Source of the DNA: Streptomyces lichenis
GTDB lineage: Bacteria; Actinomycetota; Actinomycetes; Streptomycetales; Streptomycetaceae
DNA: 64,000 nt
Direction: 5' to 3'
NCBI RefSeq assembly: GCF_023218175.1
Contig: NZ_JALPTH010000007.1
Coordinates: forward strand, 1 to 64,000
Position numbers and translations under genes: made by a program. The notes beneath the pieces were generated by a model. The model had not been told where the DNA came from and did not search any database. It saw nothing but the letters and a program-made list of their open reading frames with translations. Positions 16,044 to 26,367 of the stretch are shown here, piece by piece. Numbering within the stretch: position 1 is the stretch's first letter; every line of letters starts with the position of its first letter.

Positions 16044-19000
16044 ATGCCCTCGACCGCCCCCACCGCCTCCGCCGTGCTGGACGGCGGGCCGGCAGACCAC
16101 CCGGCGCCCCGGGCCCTGGCCCGGATCGACGCCCGGACCGCCGAGAGCGCCGGGCGGACCGCACTGGTGCACGGTGAACGGCGGGTGACCTACGGCCAGC
16201 TCGCCCTCGCCGTGGCCCTGCGCGCCGACGAACTGGCCGCCCAGGGCGCCGGGCCCGGGCGGCTGGTCGCCCTCCACCGCCCCCGCTCCGTCGAGGCGGT
16301 CGTCGGCATGCTCGCCGCCCTGCGCACCGGCGCCGCCTGCCTCCCGCTCGACCCCGCCGCCCCGGCCGCCCGCAACGCCGCCATCCTCGCCGACTGCACC
16401 GGCCGGGAACTGGCGCCGACGGACGGCGAGACCGTGCTGCCCGGACCGGGCGTCCCCGAGGACACCGCGTACGTCCTCTACACCTCCGGCTCCACCGGCA
16501 CCCCCAACGGCGTGGTCGTCGGGCAGCCGGCACTCGCCCAGTTCCTGGCGGGCGCCACCACCGCCTACCGCATCGGGCCCGAGGACCGGGTCCTGCAGTT
16601 CGCCCCGCTGCACTTCGACGCCAGCGTGGAGGAGGTGTTCTGCACCCTCGGCGCGGGCGCCACCCTCGTTCTGCGCGAGGACGAGATGCTGGACGTACCG
16701 GGCCTGCTGGCCGGCTGCGCGGAGCACGGGGTGACCGTGCTGGACCTGCCCACCGCCTACTGGCACGAGCTGGCGCACGCCCTGGCCGGCGGGCTCGCCG
16801 AACTGCCGCCGGCCGTGCGCACGGTCATCATCGGCGGCGAGGCCGCCCTGCCGGAACGGCTCGCCCAGTGGCGGCGGGCCGTGGATGGCGACCGCGTGCG
16901 GCTGCTCAACACCTACGGGCCCACCGAGGCCACCGTGGTCGCCACCGTGGCCGACCTCTCCCACCACTCCGGCGGCCCGGTGCCCATCGGGCGGCCGCTG
17001 CCCGGGGTGCGGGCCGCCGTGGTCGACGGCGAGCTGTGGCTGCTCGGCGGCGGCCTGGCCCACGGCTATCTGGGCCGCCCCGCACTGGACGAGCGCCGCT
17101 TCACCCGGCTGGACGGCGCCCGCGCCTACCGCACCGGGGACCTGGTGGAGGTCCTGCCGGACGGGCAACTCGCCTTCTGGGGCCGCGCCGACGACGAGGT
17201 CAAGATCAACGGCCATCGGGTGGACCCGGCCTCCGTGGAGGGCGTGCTCACCGGCTGCCCGGGGGTCCGCGAGGCCGCCGTCATCGCCCGGCGCGGCCCG
17301 GACGGAGCCAAGCACCTGGTGGCCTTCATCGTCCCGGAGGGGGCGGAGGGGGCGGACAGGGGCGGGGCGGTCAGGGCCGGGGGGGACGGGGCGGATCCCG
17401 AGGGGGCGGTTCCGGTTTCCGGCGGGTGGGCGGGTGAGCTGCGGCAGGCGGTACGGGACCGGCTTCCGGCCGCCGCCGTGCCCGCCGCGTTCCTGCTGGC
17501 CGGCGCCCTGCCCCGTACGTCCTCCGGCAAGATCGACCGCAAGCGGCTGCGCGCCGTGTCCGAGCGGCCCGGCGGGACCGAGGGGCGGGATGACGGGCAC
17601 GGCGACGGGGCGGTCTTCGACGGGGCCGTGCTGCCGCCCGCCGAGCGCGTACCGCTCTCCTACGCCCAGCGGCGGCTGTGGTTCCTGGACGGCCTCGAAG
17701 GACCCTCGGCCACCTACAACCTGCCCGTGGTGCTCCGGCTGGACGGCGTGCCCGACCGGGAGGCCCTGGCCGCCGCGCTCAGCGATGTCATCGCCCGGCA
17801 CGAGGTGCTGCGCACCGTCTACCCGCTGGCGGACGGCGAGCCGTACCAGCATGTGCTGGACCCTTTCCCCGTACCGCTGCCGGTGGTGGAGTGCGCCCCG
17901 GGGGAGACGGCGGAGCGGGTCGCCCGCTTCACCGGCTCCACCTTCGACCTGGCAGGGCAACCGCCCCTGCGCGCCCGGCTGTTCCTGCCCGGTGACGGCA
18001 CCTCCGTGCTCGCCCTGCTCACCCACCACATCGCCACCGACGGCTGGTCGCTGGGCCCGCTGCTGCGCGATCTGCGCGAGGCCTACACCGCCCGGCTGGC
18101 CGGAGGCGCGGCGCCGGAGTGGGAGCCGCTGCCGGTGAGTTACGCCGACTACACCCTCTGGCAGCGGGAACTGCTGGAGGATTCGGAGGCCTCGGCGGAG
18201 TCCACGGAGCACTGGCGGACCGCGCTGGCCGGGATGCCGACCATGCTGGACCTGCCCGCCGACCGGCCCCGGCCCGCCGAGCCCACCGGACGCGGCGCCA
18301 CCCTCCGCGCCGCCCTGGAACCGGCCGCCCACCGGCGGCTCATCGCCCTCGCGGCCGAGCACGGCGCCAGCACGCTGATGGTGCTCCAGCCCGCGCTGGC
18401 CCTGGCGCTGCGGGCCGTCGGCGCCGGGTCGGATCTGGCCCTCGGCACCCCGGTCGCCGGGCGCGCCGACGAGGCGCTGGACGAGCTGGTCGGCCTCTTC
18501 GTCAACACCCTGGTGCTGCGCACCGATGTCTCCGGTGACCGGCTCACCCCCGGCGGACTGGTCGCCCGGGCCCGGGACTCGGCCCTGGCCGCCTATGCCC
18601 ACCAGGAGCTGCCCTTCGACCTGCTGGTGGACCGGCTGCGCCCGGCCCGCGACCTCTCCGCCAATCCGTTCTTCCAGGTCATGCTGGCCACCCAGGCCCA
18701 GGAGGGGGAGGAGGCGAGGGAGTTCGGCGGTGGGCTCAGCGCGGCCTTCGCCGATCCGGGCGTGGCGCAGGCCAAGTTCGATCTGGACGTCAGCTGTGTG
18801 GAGCACCCCGGTGGCGGTGGTCTGGAGGTCTGGTGGAACTACGCCGAGGACCTGTTCGACGCCCCGACCGCCCGGCTGCTGCTGGATGTCTTCCTGCGCT
18901 CACTGGAGTGGTTCGCGGGCGGCCGCCCGGGATGTGCCGAGGACCTGGTCACCGAAAAGGAGCGGCGCTCCTTCGAGGAGCGGCGGGCCCGGCTCGCCGC

Positions 19001-22000
19001 CGCCCGGGCCCGGGCCGCCGACCGGCCCCCCGCCCCGGCCGCGCCCGCCTCCGCCGTACGCACCCTGCGCGGGCTCTTCGCCGAGGTGATCGGACTGGCG
19101 GGCGGCCTGGACGCGGTCGGCCCGGAGGACGACTTCTTCACCGTCGGCGGCAACTCCATGACCGGGGTCCGGCTGGTCAACCGGGTCCGCGCCACCCTGG
19201 GCCTGCCCGCCCGGGTCCGGGATCTGCTGCTCGCCCCCACCCCGGCCCGGCTCGCCGCCCGGCTCACCGACCCGGACCGGGGTACGGGCCGGGAGCCCGC
19301 CCGGCCCGGACCCGTACCGGTCGCCGCCGCCGACCGGCCCGAGCGGGTCCCCCTCTCGTACGCCCAGCGGCGGCTGTGGTTCATCGACCAGCTCCAGGGG
19401 CCGAGCGGCTCCTACAACATCCCCTTCGCCTCCCGGCTGGACCACCCCGTGGACCCGGCCGTCCTGGCCGAGGCGCTGGCCGACACCGCGGCCCGGCATG
19501 AGGTGCTGCGCACCGTCTACCCGGCGGTGGACGGGGAGCCGTACCAGCGGGTGCCGGCCGGCACCCGGCCGGTGCTGGAGCGGGTCACGGTGCCGGCGGA
19601 GGAGCTGGACGCGGCGATCGCGGCGGCCACCGCCCGCCCCTTCGACCTGGCGAACGAACTGCCGTTCCGCGCCTGGCTGCTGGACACTCCGGACGGTGGT
19701 CACGCCGGCGGCCAGGTGCTGGTGCTGCTGGTGCACCACATCGCCGCCGACGGCTGGTCCACCGGGCCGCTGCTCGCCGATCTGAGCCGCGCCTACCGGG
19801 CCCGTGCCGACGGGCACGCCCCGCGTTTCACCCCGCTGCCGGTGAGTTACGCCGACTACACCCTCTGGGAGCGGGAGTCGCTGGCCGGTCCGGAGGTCGA
19901 GAGGCATCTCGGCTGGTGGGAAAGGCAGTTGGCCGGGGCGCCGGCCGTGGTGGCGCCGGTCGCCGCCCGCCCCCGGCCGGCCGAGGCCTCGCACCGGGGC
20001 GCCGCCGTCCCGCTCACCCTGGACGCCGCCGTCCACGCCCGGCTGGCCGCGCTGGCCCGGCGCCATGGAGCCACCCCGCTGATGGTCGCCCAGGCCGCGC
20101 TGGCCGCCGTGCTCACCCGGCACGGCGCCGGCACCGACCTGCCGCTCGGCACGGTGGTGGCCGGACGCGAGGACCAGGCCCTGGACGACCTGGTCGGCTT
20201 CTTCGTCAACACCCTGGTGCTGCGCACCGACACCTCCGGCGACCCGCGCTTCGGTGAACTGCTCGACCGGGTCCGCGACACCGATCAGGCCGCCTTCGCC
20301 CATGGGGAGGTCCCCTTCGACCTGGTGGTGGAGCGGCTCAACCCGGCCCGCTCCACCGCCCACCACCCGCTGACCCAGATCATGGTGCAGGTGCAGCCCG
20401 CCGAGGACGGCCCGCCGCCCGGATCCCCGCTCAGCGGTACGCCGGTGGGGCCCGGCCCCGGCTCCACCAAGTTCGATCTGACGCTCGCGCTGCGCGAGCG
20501 GCGGGACGCGGCCGGGGCACCGGACGGGCTGGACGGTGTGCTGGAGTACGCCACCGACCTCTACGACCCGGCCACCGCCCGGGTACTGGCCGCCCATCTG
20601 GCCCGCACCCTGCGGGCGGTGGCCGAGGACCCGGCCCTGCGGATCACCGAACTGCCGCTGCTGGCCGAGGAGGAACGGGAGCGGCTGCTCGGGGCGGGGC
20701 GCACCGACGCCCCGGAACGCCCGGAGGGGGCGCGGCTGCTGCATCGGCGGTTCACCGAACTGGTGCGCCGCGCCCCGGGTGAGACCGCCGTCGCGTACCG
20801 GGAGGAGCGGATCGGGCGTGCCGCGCTGGACGCCCGGGCCAACGCCCTCGCCCATCGGCTGATCGAGGCCGGGGTGCGCCCGCACCAGGCCGTCGGGGTG
20901 CTGCTCGACCGCACCCCGCACCTGCTGGTCGCCTACCTGGCCGTACTCAAGTGCGGGGCCGCCTATGTGCCCGTGGACCCCCGGCTGCCGGAGGCCCGGG
21001 TCGCCATGATCATGGAGGACACCGGGGCCCGGGTGCTGCTCACCGAGGAGGCGCAGGCCGGCTCCGCCCCGGTGGCCCGGCAGGTCGCCGCCGGGGTGCG
21101 CGCCCTGGCCGTGGACACCCCGGTCACCGGATATCCGCGCACCGACCCCGGGGTGGAGGTCGGCGAGGACGCCCTCGCCTACGTCATGTTCACCTCCGGA
21201 TCCACCGGCCGCCCCAAGGGCGTGGGCGTCACCCACCGCAATGTGCTGGCGCTGGCCGGGGACCGCTGCTTCGGCCGCCGCGCCCACCGCCGGACCCTGG
21301 TGCACTCGGCGATCGGCTTCGACGCCTCCACCTACGAGCTGTGGGTGCCGCTGCTCGGCGGCGGGCGGCTGGTCATCGCCCCCGGCGACGGCACCGACCT
21401 CGCCGAGCTCGACCACACCATCCGCGAACACGACGTGACCTGCGCCTACTTCACCATGGGGTTGTTCCATGTGCTCGCCGACGAGGGGCTGGACACCCTC
21501 AAACTGCTGGAGGAGGTGTGGACCGGCGGCGACACCGCCTCAGCGGCCGCCCTGCAACGGGTCTTGACCCACTGCCCGGACACCGTGCTGGTGCACTCCT
21601 ACGGCCCCACCGAGACCACCTTCGCCTCCCACCAGCAGCGTCTGGACCTCACCACCCGCACCCTGCCCGGGGTGTACCTCGGCCGCCCGCTGGACGGCGT
21701 CCGCGCCTACGTCCTGGACGAGCGGCTGCGCCCCGCCCCGCTCGGCGTCCCCGGTGAGCTGTACCTCGCCGGCACCCAGACCGCCCGCGGCTACCTGGGC
21801 CGCCCCGGGCTCACCGCCGAGCGCTTCCTGCCCGACCCGTTCACCGCCGACGGCGGCCGGATGTACCGCACCGGCGACCTGGTCCACCTCACCGGCGAGG
21901 GCGAACTGCGCTTCCTGGGACGGGCCGACGGCCAGGTCAAGCTGCGCGGCTTCCGGATCGAGCCCGGCGAGATCGAGGAGACCCTGGCCCGCCACCCCGG

Positions 22001-23279
22001 CGTGGGCCGGAGCGCGGTGGCCGTCCTCGACGACGGGCCGGCCGGCAAGCGGCTGGTGGCCTACGCCGTCCCGCGCGCCGGGCACCGGCTCACCGGCGAG
22101 GAGCTGCTGCGCTGGGCGGCCGGCGAACTCCCCGCCCATATGGTGCCGTCCGCCGCCGTACTGCTCGACGCCATCCCGCTCACCGTCAACGGCAAGCCCG
22201 ACCGGGCCGCCCTGCCCGCCCCGGCGCCCACCGCCGCCCCCAGCACCGGCCGGGCGCCCCGCAACCCGCGCGAGGAGATCCTCTGCCGGCTGTTCGCCGA
22301 GGTGCTGGGCGTGGACAAGGTATCCGTCGACGACGGCTTCTTCGCCCTGGGCGGCCACTCGCTGCTCGGCGTCCGCCTGGTCAGCCGGATGCGCACCGTC
22401 CTCGGCCTGGAACGCGGCGTCCGGGACCTGTTCCGCACCCCGACCGTCGCCGGGCTGCTCGGCGACGAGCCCACCGGCTTCGACCCGATGGGCGTGCTGC
22501 TGCCACTCCAGACCAAGGGCTCCCGGCCCCCGCTGTTCTGCCTGCACCCCGGTACCGGCGTCGGCTGGCCCTACGCCGGCCTCGCCCGGCACCTCGGCCC
22601 CGACCAGCCGCTCTACGCCCTCCAGGCCCGGGCGCTGGCCGAACCGGGCCACTCACCACAGAGCGTCGAGCAGATGGCCGAGGACTACCTGGCCCGCATC
22701 CGCGAGGTGCAGCCGCAGGGCCCGTACCGCTTCCTCGGCTGGTCCTTCGGCGGCACCCTGGCCCACGCTCTCGCCGTCCGCCTCGCCGAACTCGGCGAAA
22801 ACACCGACCTGCTGGCCATGATGGACGTCCATCTGCTGCCCACCGAGCCGGTACGCCGCCGGATGACCCCCGCGCAGAAGCGCGACATGCTCGTCGGCGA
22901 CGCCACCGCCGAATCCGAGGACGCCCCCTTCGACGCGGACGTCCTGATCGCCCTGGTCCGGCTGAAGGACCCGGTGCTGGGCGCCCTCACCGACCAGGAG
23001 ATCCGCTCGGTGATCGGCGCCTCCATCGACCACGCCGAAATCATGAACCTCTACGCCCCGCGCCCGGTCCGCACCGAACTGCTCTTCTTCGCCGCCCTGG
23101 AGGACGGGCAGACGGAGGACGGGGAGACGGAGACCGTACTCATCCGGAACTGGATTCCGTATGTCGACGGGGGAGCCGAGAACCATGTCATCGGAGTTCC
23201 GCACACCAGAATGGGCGAGCCGGAACCACTCGCCAAAATAGGCCGCATCCTTTCCGAGAAACTGAGGAGCCTGTCATGA
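16044..23279 (+). CDS. Non-ribosomal peptide synthetase, A-C-T-C-A-T-TE
   Basis: 2411 residues. The domains in order are as follows. A1 is about 25-515 (YTSGSTG 146-152, [16 protein letters not shown]10 Lys496). C1 is about 545-970 (HHIATDG 661-667). T1 is about 1010-1080 (GGNSM, Ser1038). C2 is about 1108-1530 (HHIAADG 1231-1237). A2 is about 1555-2065 (FTSGSTG from 1716, NGKPDR Lys2051). T2 is about 2080-2150 (GGHSL, Ser2106). TE is about 2165-2411 (GWSFGG, Ser2234). No carrier lies between A1 and C1. Eye-derived specificity positions are A1 = D,A,E,D,I,G,T,V,V,K and A2 = D,A,Y,Y,W,G,S,F,A,K. The acidic residues in A1 suggest an amine-bearing substrate; A2 resembles no code I know. No epimerase domain is present. 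It overlaps mbtH by ATGA. Confidence 0.93.
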   Translation: MPSTAPTASAVLDGGPADHPAPRALARIDARTAESAGRTALVHGERRVTYGQLALAVALRADELAAQGAGPGRLVALHRPRSVEAVVGMLAALRTGAACLPLDPAAPAARNAAILADCTGRELAPTDGETVLPGPGVPEDTAYVLYTSGSTGTPNGVVVGQPALAQFLAGATTAYRIGPEDRVLQFAPLHFDASVEEVFCTLGAGATLVLREDEMLDVPGLLAGCAEHGVTVLDLPTAYWHELAHALAGGLAELPPAVRTVIIGGEAALPERLAQWRRAVDGDRVRLLNTYGPTEATVVATVADLSHHSGGPVPIGRPLPGVRAAVVDGELWLLGGGLAHGYLGRPALDERRFTRLDGARAYRTGDLVEVLPDGQLAFWGRADDEVKINGHRVDPASVEGVLTGCPGVREAAVIARRGPDGAKHLVAFIVPEGAEGADRGGAVRAGGDGADPEGAVPVSGGWAGELRQAVRDRLPAAAVPAAFLLAGALPRTSSGKIDRKRLRAVSERPGGTEGRDDGHGDGAVFDGAVLPPAERVPLSYAQRRLWFLDGLEGPSATYNLPVVLRLDGVPDREALAAALSDVIARHEVLRTVYPLADGEPYQHVLDPFPVPLPVVECAPGETAERVARFTGSTFDLAGQPPLRARLFLPGDGTSVLALLTHHIATDGWSLGPLLRDLREAYTARLAGGAAPEWEPLPVSYADYTLWQRELLEDSEASAESTEHWRTALAGMPTMLDLPADRPRPAEPTGRGATLRAALEPAAHRRLIALAAEHGASTLMVLQPALALALRAVGAGSDLALGTPVAGRADEALDELVGLFVNTLVLRTDVSGDRLTPGGLVARARDSALAAYAHQELPFDLLVDRLRPARDLSANPFFQVMLATQAQEGEEAREFGGGLSAAFADPGVAQAKFDLDVSCVEHPGGGGLEVWWNYAEDLFDAPTARLLLDVFLRSLEWFAGGRPGCAEDLVTEKERRSFEERRARLAAARARAADRPPAPAAPASAVRTLRGLFAEVIGLAGGLDAVGPEDDFFTVGGNSMTGVRLVNRVRATLGLPARVRDLLLAPTPARLAARLTDPDRGTGREPARPGPVPVAAADRPERVPLSYAQRRLWFIDQLQGPSGSYNIPFASRLDHPVDPAVLAEALADTAARHEVLRTVYPAVDGEPYQRVPAGTRPVLERVTVPAEELDAAIAAATARPFDLANELPFRAWLLDTPDGGHAGGQVLVLLVHHIAADGWSTGPLLADLSRAYRARADGHAPRFTPLPVSYADYTLWERESLAGPEVERHLGWWERQLAGAPAVVAPVAARPRPAEASHRGAAVPLTLDAAVHARLAALARRHGATPLMVAQAALAAVLTRHGAGTDLPLGTVVAGREDQALDDLVGFFVNTLVLRTDTSGDPRFGELLDRVRDTDQAAFAHGEVPFDLVVERLNPARSTAHHPLTQIMVQVQPAEDGPPPGSPLSGTPVGPGPGSTKFDLTLALRERRDAAGAPDGLDGVLEYATDLYDPATARVLAAHLARTLRAVAEDPALRITELPLLAEEERERLLGAGRTDAPERPEGARLLHRRFTELVRRAPGETAVAYREERIGRAALDARANALAHRLIEAGVRPHQAVGVLLDRTPHLLVAYLAVLKCGAAYVPVDPRLPEARVAMIMEDTGARVLLTEEAQAGSAPVARQVAAGVRALAVDTPVTGYPRTDPGVEVGEDALAYVMFTSGSTGRPKGVGVTHRNVLALAGDRCFGRRAHRRTLVHSAIGFDASTYELWVPLLGGGRLVIAPGDGTDLAELDHTIREHDVTCAYFTMGLFHVLADEGLDTLKLLEEVWTGGDTASAAALQRVLTHCPDTVLVHSYGPTETTFASHQQRLDLTTRTLPGVYLGRPLDGVRAYVLDERLRPAPLGVPGELYLAGTQTARGYLGRPGLTAERFLPDPFTADGGRMYRTGDLVHLTGEGELRFLGRADGQVKLRGFRIEPGEIEETLARHPGVGRSAVAVLDDGPAGKRLVAYAVPRAGHRLTGEELLRWAAGELPAHMVPSAAVLLDAIPLTVNGKPDRAALPAPAPTAAPSTGRAPRNPREEILCRLFAEVLGVDKVSVDDGFFALGGHSLLGVRLVSRMRTVLGLERGVRDLFRTPTVAGLLGDEPTGFDPMGVLLPLQTKGSRPPLFCLHPGTGVGWPYAGLARHLGPDQPLYALQARALAEPGHSPQSVEQMAEDYLARIREVQPQGPYRFLGWSFGGTLAHALAVRLAELGENTDLLAMMDVHLLPTEPVRRRMTPAQKRDMLVGDATAESEDAPFDADVLIALVRLKDPVLGALTDQEIRSVIGASIDHAEIMNLYAPRPVRTELLFFAALEDGQTEDGETETVLIRNWIPYVDGGAENHVIGVPHTRMGEPEPLAKIGRILSEKLRSLS

Positions 23280-23482
23280 CCAACCCCTTCGACGACGCCG
23301 ACGGCACCTTCCATGTGGTGGTCAACCACGAGGGGCAGCATGCCCTGTGGCCCGCCTTCGCCGACATCCCCGCAGGCTGGGAGGCGGTCTGGGGCGAGGG
23401 AAGCCGCGCGGAAGCGCTCGCCTACGTGGAGGAGAACTGGACCGACATCCGCCCCAAGAGCCTGCTCGACCGCCTCGGCTGA
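23276..23482 (+). CDS. MbtH-like protein
   Basis: 68 residues, the usual length for the family. The signature NHEGQHALWPAFADIPAGW and the C-terminal YVEENWTDIRPKSL are intact, including the two Trp residues that clasp the adenylation domain. MbtH-like proteins activate or stabilise NRPS A domains. The ATGA overlap with the NRPS stop means it is made together with its target. Confidence 0.96.
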   Translation: MTNPFDDADGTFHVVVNHEGQHALWPAFADIPAGWEAVWGEGSRAEALAYVEENWTDIRPKSLLDRLG

Positions 23483-23501
23483 CGCCTCGTAGCGCAATTT
23501 C

Positions 23502-23546
23502 CGGCGGAAGGCCGCACCCCATTTCCCGGGGTGCGGCCTTCCGTCG
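23502..23546 (+). terminator. Strong hairpin terminator after mbtH
   Basis: A 15 bp perfect stem (23506-23520 with 23528-23542) around the 7 nt loop ATTTCCC, extendable to about 19 bp through a G-T pair. It has no long T-run, as is usual in actinomycetes. It separates the NRPS-mbtH unit from the mutase operon. Confidence 0.85.
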
Positions 23547-23638
23547 TTCCGCCCTATTTCATGGAGTGTCCGCACTGCCGCCGTACTTCCCCCTCCAACT
23601 GCCGCCCGGAGGCCATTCCGCTTTCTATTGTTCTCTCC

Positions 23639-24067
23639 ATGCGACGACGGAGTCTCGATATTCTGCTGGCGGGCACCGCCTCGGATTCCCACACCTGGAA
23701 CCTGGTCTACCTCCAGCTGTTCCTGGAGGAGCGGGGCCACCGGGTCGGCAACCTCGGCCCCTGCGTCCCCGACCCGCTGCTCGTCCGCGAGTGCGCCGCG
23801 CGCCGGCCCCAGTTGCTGGTCCTGGCCAGCGTCAACGGCCACGGCTACCGCGACGGCCTCGGCGCCGTACGGGCCCTGCGCCGCGCCGGACACACCCTGC
23901 CGGTCGTCATCGGTGGCAAGCTCGGCACCGCCGGCGAGGCCGACCCCGCCCAGCGCGCCCTGCTGCTGGAGGCCGGCTGCGACCGGGTCTTCGACGACGG
24001 CGACACCCACGCCCTCGGCGCCTATCTGGACACCCTCGCGGCCGTCGAGACCCGAGCCGCGGCATGA
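23639..24067 (+). CDS. B12-binding glutamate (methylaspartate) mutase small subunit
   Basis: 142 residues, close to the 137 of GlmS/MutS. It binds cobalamin and with the catalytic subunit converts L-glutamate to (2S,3S)-3-methylaspartate. The cobalt-ligating motif is ASDSHTWNL (D-x-H, with Asn where glutamate mutases usually have Gly), followed by LVLASVNGHG (the S-x-L-type loop) and PVVIGGKLGTAG (the GG loop). ATG 23639 is chosen to fit family length. It has no Shine-Dalgarno, but TATTGT at 23626-23631 would place the transcription start almost on the ATG, so a leaderless mRNA is possible. ATGA overlap with the next gene. Confidence 0.85.
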   Translation: MRRRSLDILLAGTASDSHTWNLVYLQLFLEERGHRVGNLGPCVPDPLLVRECAARRPQLLVLASVNGHGYRDGLGAVRALRRAGHTLPVVIGGKLGTAGEADPAQRALLLEAGCDRVFDDGDTHALGAYLDTLAAVETRAAA

Positions 24068-26367
24068 CCGCGGCCGCCGCCCTCGCGCCCTCGCCCCCGG
24101 CGACCGGAGGGCCCGACCCGCGACCGGGCTCCTTCGGGGCGTTCGTGGCCCGCTGCGCCGCCGCCGGGCAGCTGGTGGTCCAGCCCCGGATGGGCTTCGC
24201 CGACCCGGAGCGGATGCGGGACGGGCTGCGGCGCACCAAGGCGGCGGCGGCCACCGCCGCGGGCACCCTCACCATCGACAGCTACACCCGGGTCGGCGAC
24301 CGGGCCGCCGCCCGGGCCGCGCTCGCCGAGGGCGCGCCGCTCAACGGCTACCCCATCGCCGCCCACCCGGCCGCCCGCACCCGGGCGCTGCTCGCGGGCG
24401 TCGCCGACGCCGGCTTCCCGGTGCAGGTGCGGCACGGCTCGGCCCGCCCGGAGGCGATCATCCGGGCGCTGACCGCCGCCGGGCTGGACGCCACCGAGGG
24501 CGGCCCGGTCTCCTACTGCCTGCCCTACGACCGTACCCCGCTCGCCGAGTCCGTCGCCCACTGGGCCCGCGGCTGCGAACTGCTGGCCACCCTGGCCCCC
24601 GCGCCGAGGACCGCCCATCTGGAGACCTTCGGCGGCTGCATGCTGGGCCAACTCGCCCCGCCCGGGCTGCTGGTGGCGCTCAGCCTGCTGGAAGGGCTGT
24701 TCTTCGTCCGGCACGGCATCCGCAGCGTCTCGCTCAGCTACGCCCAGCAGACCCACCCCGGGCAGGACGCCGAGGCGCTGCGGGCGCTGCGCCGGCTGGC
24801 CGAGGAGTTCCTGCCCGCCGGGGTGGACCGGCACCTTGTCCTCTACACCTACATGGGCGTCTATCCACGCACCGCCCACGGCGCCACCCGCCTGCTGGAG
24901 GACTCCGCCCGCCTCGCGGTACGCGCCGGGGCCGAGCGGCTCATCGTCAAGACGGCCGCCGAGGCGCACCGCATCCCCACCGTCCAGGAGAACGTCCGCG
25001 CCCTGGAGACCGCCGCCGCTGCCGCCGCCCGTACCACACCGGAGCAGGCGGATGGCGGCGACAGCGAGGTCTACCAGGAGGCCCGCCGCTTCGTGGAGGC
25101 CGTGCTCGACCTCGGCGACGACCTCGGCCGGGCCCTGCGCACCGCGTTCGCCCGGGGCCTGCTGGACGTCCCGTACTGCCTGCATCCGGACAACGCCGGG
25201 CGCTCCCGCAGCTTCCTCGACCCCGGCGGGCGGCTGCGCTGGTCCGACACCGGCGCCATGCCGGTGGCCCCGTACGCCACTTCCTCCCGCCGCACCCCGC
25301 TGACCGCCGACGGGCTGCTCGGCGCCCTCCTCACCACCTCCTCCCGCTACGACTCCGACCCGCCCGCACCCGAGGGAGCAGACATGGAACACACCCCGCC
25401 GCCGCTCGGCACCCACCTCGCCTCGCCCACCCTGCGCTCGGCGATGCTGGTGCAGCAGGAAGCCCTGTACGCCGTACGGGAGTTCCTGCGCGGCCAGGGC
25501 TTCACCGAGCTGCTGCCGCCCCTGGTCGGCCCGGTCACCGACCCGGGCGGGCGCGGCGCCAAGGCGCTCGACGTGGACTACTACGGACAGCCCTACAAGC
25601 TGATGACCAGCGCCATCCTCTACAAGCAGGCCTCCCTGCGCGGCTTCCCGAAGCTGTTCTACATCGCCCCCAACGTCCGGGTGGAGCCGCCGGAGACGGC
25701 CGGCACCGGCCGCCATCTGGTGGAGTTCCACCAGATCGACGTGGAGCTGGCCGGCGCCTCCCGGGAGGACGCCCAGGCGGTCGCCGCCGGACTGCTGACC
25801 CATGTGGTCGAGCACGTCTGGAGCGCGGTGCCCGAGGTGCTGCGCGAACTGGGCCGCGAGGAGATGGACTTCGCCGAGCTGCTCTCCGGCGGGAAGTTCG
25901 ACTCCTGCACCCATGCCGAGGCGGTCGCCCGGCTCGCGGGCCACGGCCACACCCAGTCCCCGGACGCCGAGATCGACTGGGCCGGGGAGAAGGTACTCTC
26001 GCTCGCCGCCGACCGGCCCTTCTTCATCGACGACTACCCCAAGGGCTCCCGGGGCTTCTACGACCGGGAGGACCCCGAACGGCCGGGTGTGCTGCGGAAC
26101 TTCGACCTGATCGCGCACGGCGGCTACGGGGAGCTGGCCAGCGGCAGCGAGCGCGAGGCCGACTACGCCGCCCTGGTCACCCGGATGCGGGAGAGCGGCG
26201 AGAACCCGGCCAAGTACGCCTGGTACCTGGAGCTGGCCCGCGAGGGCATCGCCTCCAGCGCCGGCTTCGGCATGGGGCTCCAGCGCCTGGTCCGCTTCCT
26301 CACCGGGCTGGACGCGCTCTGGCAGGTCAGCGCCTACCCCAAGCTGCCCGGAGTGATCGCCCCATGA
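24064..26367 (+). CDS. Fusion: glutamate mutase catalytic subunit + AsnRS-like/AsnA-like domain
   Basis: 767 residues with no stop between the two parts. Residues 1-440 are a glutamate mutase epsilon-type barrel: VQPRMGFADPERM, TIDSYTR, VQVRHGSARPE, and EGGPVSYCLPY carrying the substrate-contacting Glu and Tyr residues. Residues 441-767 are a class II synthetase core without a tRNA anticodon-binding domain. This part has YKLMTSAILYKQASLRGF, motif 2 NVRVEPPETAGTGRHLVEFHQ followed by IDVE, and motif 3 GFGMGLQRLVRFL. It resembles archaeal asparagine synthetases derived from AsnRS. The two parts together could make and then amidate 3-methylaspartate (inference). An internal ATG at 25384 has GAGGGAG 5 nt upstream, so a separate short form may also be made. 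Confidence 0.85.
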   Translation: MTAAAALAPSPPATGGPDPRPGSFGAFVARCAAAGQLVVQPRMGFADPERMRDGLRRTKAAAATAAGTLTIDSYTRVGDRAAARAALAEGAPLNGYPIAAHPAARTRALLAGVADAGFPVQVRHGSARPEAIIRALTAAGLDATEGGPVSYCLPYDRTPLAESVAHWARGCELLATLAPAPRTAHLETFGGCMLGQLAPPGLLVALSLLEGLFFVRHGIRSVSLSYAQQTHPGQDAEALRALRRLAEEFLPAGVDRHLVLYTYMGVYPRTAHGATRLLEDSARLAVRAGAERLIVKTAAEAHRIPTVQENVRALETAAAAAARTTPEQADGGDSEVYQEARRFVEAVLDLGDDLGRALRTAFARGLLDVPYCLHPDNAGRSRSFLDPGGRLRWSDTGAMPVAPYATSSRRTPLTADGLLGALLTTSSRYDSDPPAPEGADMEHTPPPLGTHLASPTLRSAMLVQQEALYAVREFLRGQGFTELLPPLVGPVTDPGGRGAKALDVDYYGQPYKLMTSAILYKQASLRGFPKLFYIAPNVRVEPPETAGTGRHLVEFHQIDVELAGASREDAQAVAAGLLTHVVEHVWSAVPEVLRELGREEMDFAELLSGGKFDSCTHAEAVARLAGHGHTQSPDAEIDWAGEKVLSLAADRPFFIDDYPKGSRGFYDREDPERPGVLRNFDLIAHGGYGELASGSEREADYAALVTRMRESGENPAKYAWYLELAREGIASSAGFGMGLQRLVRFLTGLDALWQVSAYPKLPGVIAP

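Noticed and set aside
14919-18806. A 1295-codon open frame on the minus strand across the NRPS start and the unknown ORF, and similar long antisense frames at 18900-21470, 21540-22652 and 24022-26382
   Set aside because: They mirror the strong third-position GC bias of the plus-strand genes, have Gly/Ala/Arg/His-rich composition without domains, and span gene boundaries.
23547-23638. Cobalamin riboswitch before the B12-dependent mutase
   Set aside because: The space is only about 90 nt and shows no B12-box or conserved core.
23347-24063. Further 5' extension of the mutase fusion across mbtH and the small subunit
   Set aside because: This part is antiregister to two well-recognised genes; the ATG at 24064 overlaps the small-subunit stop and fits the family start.
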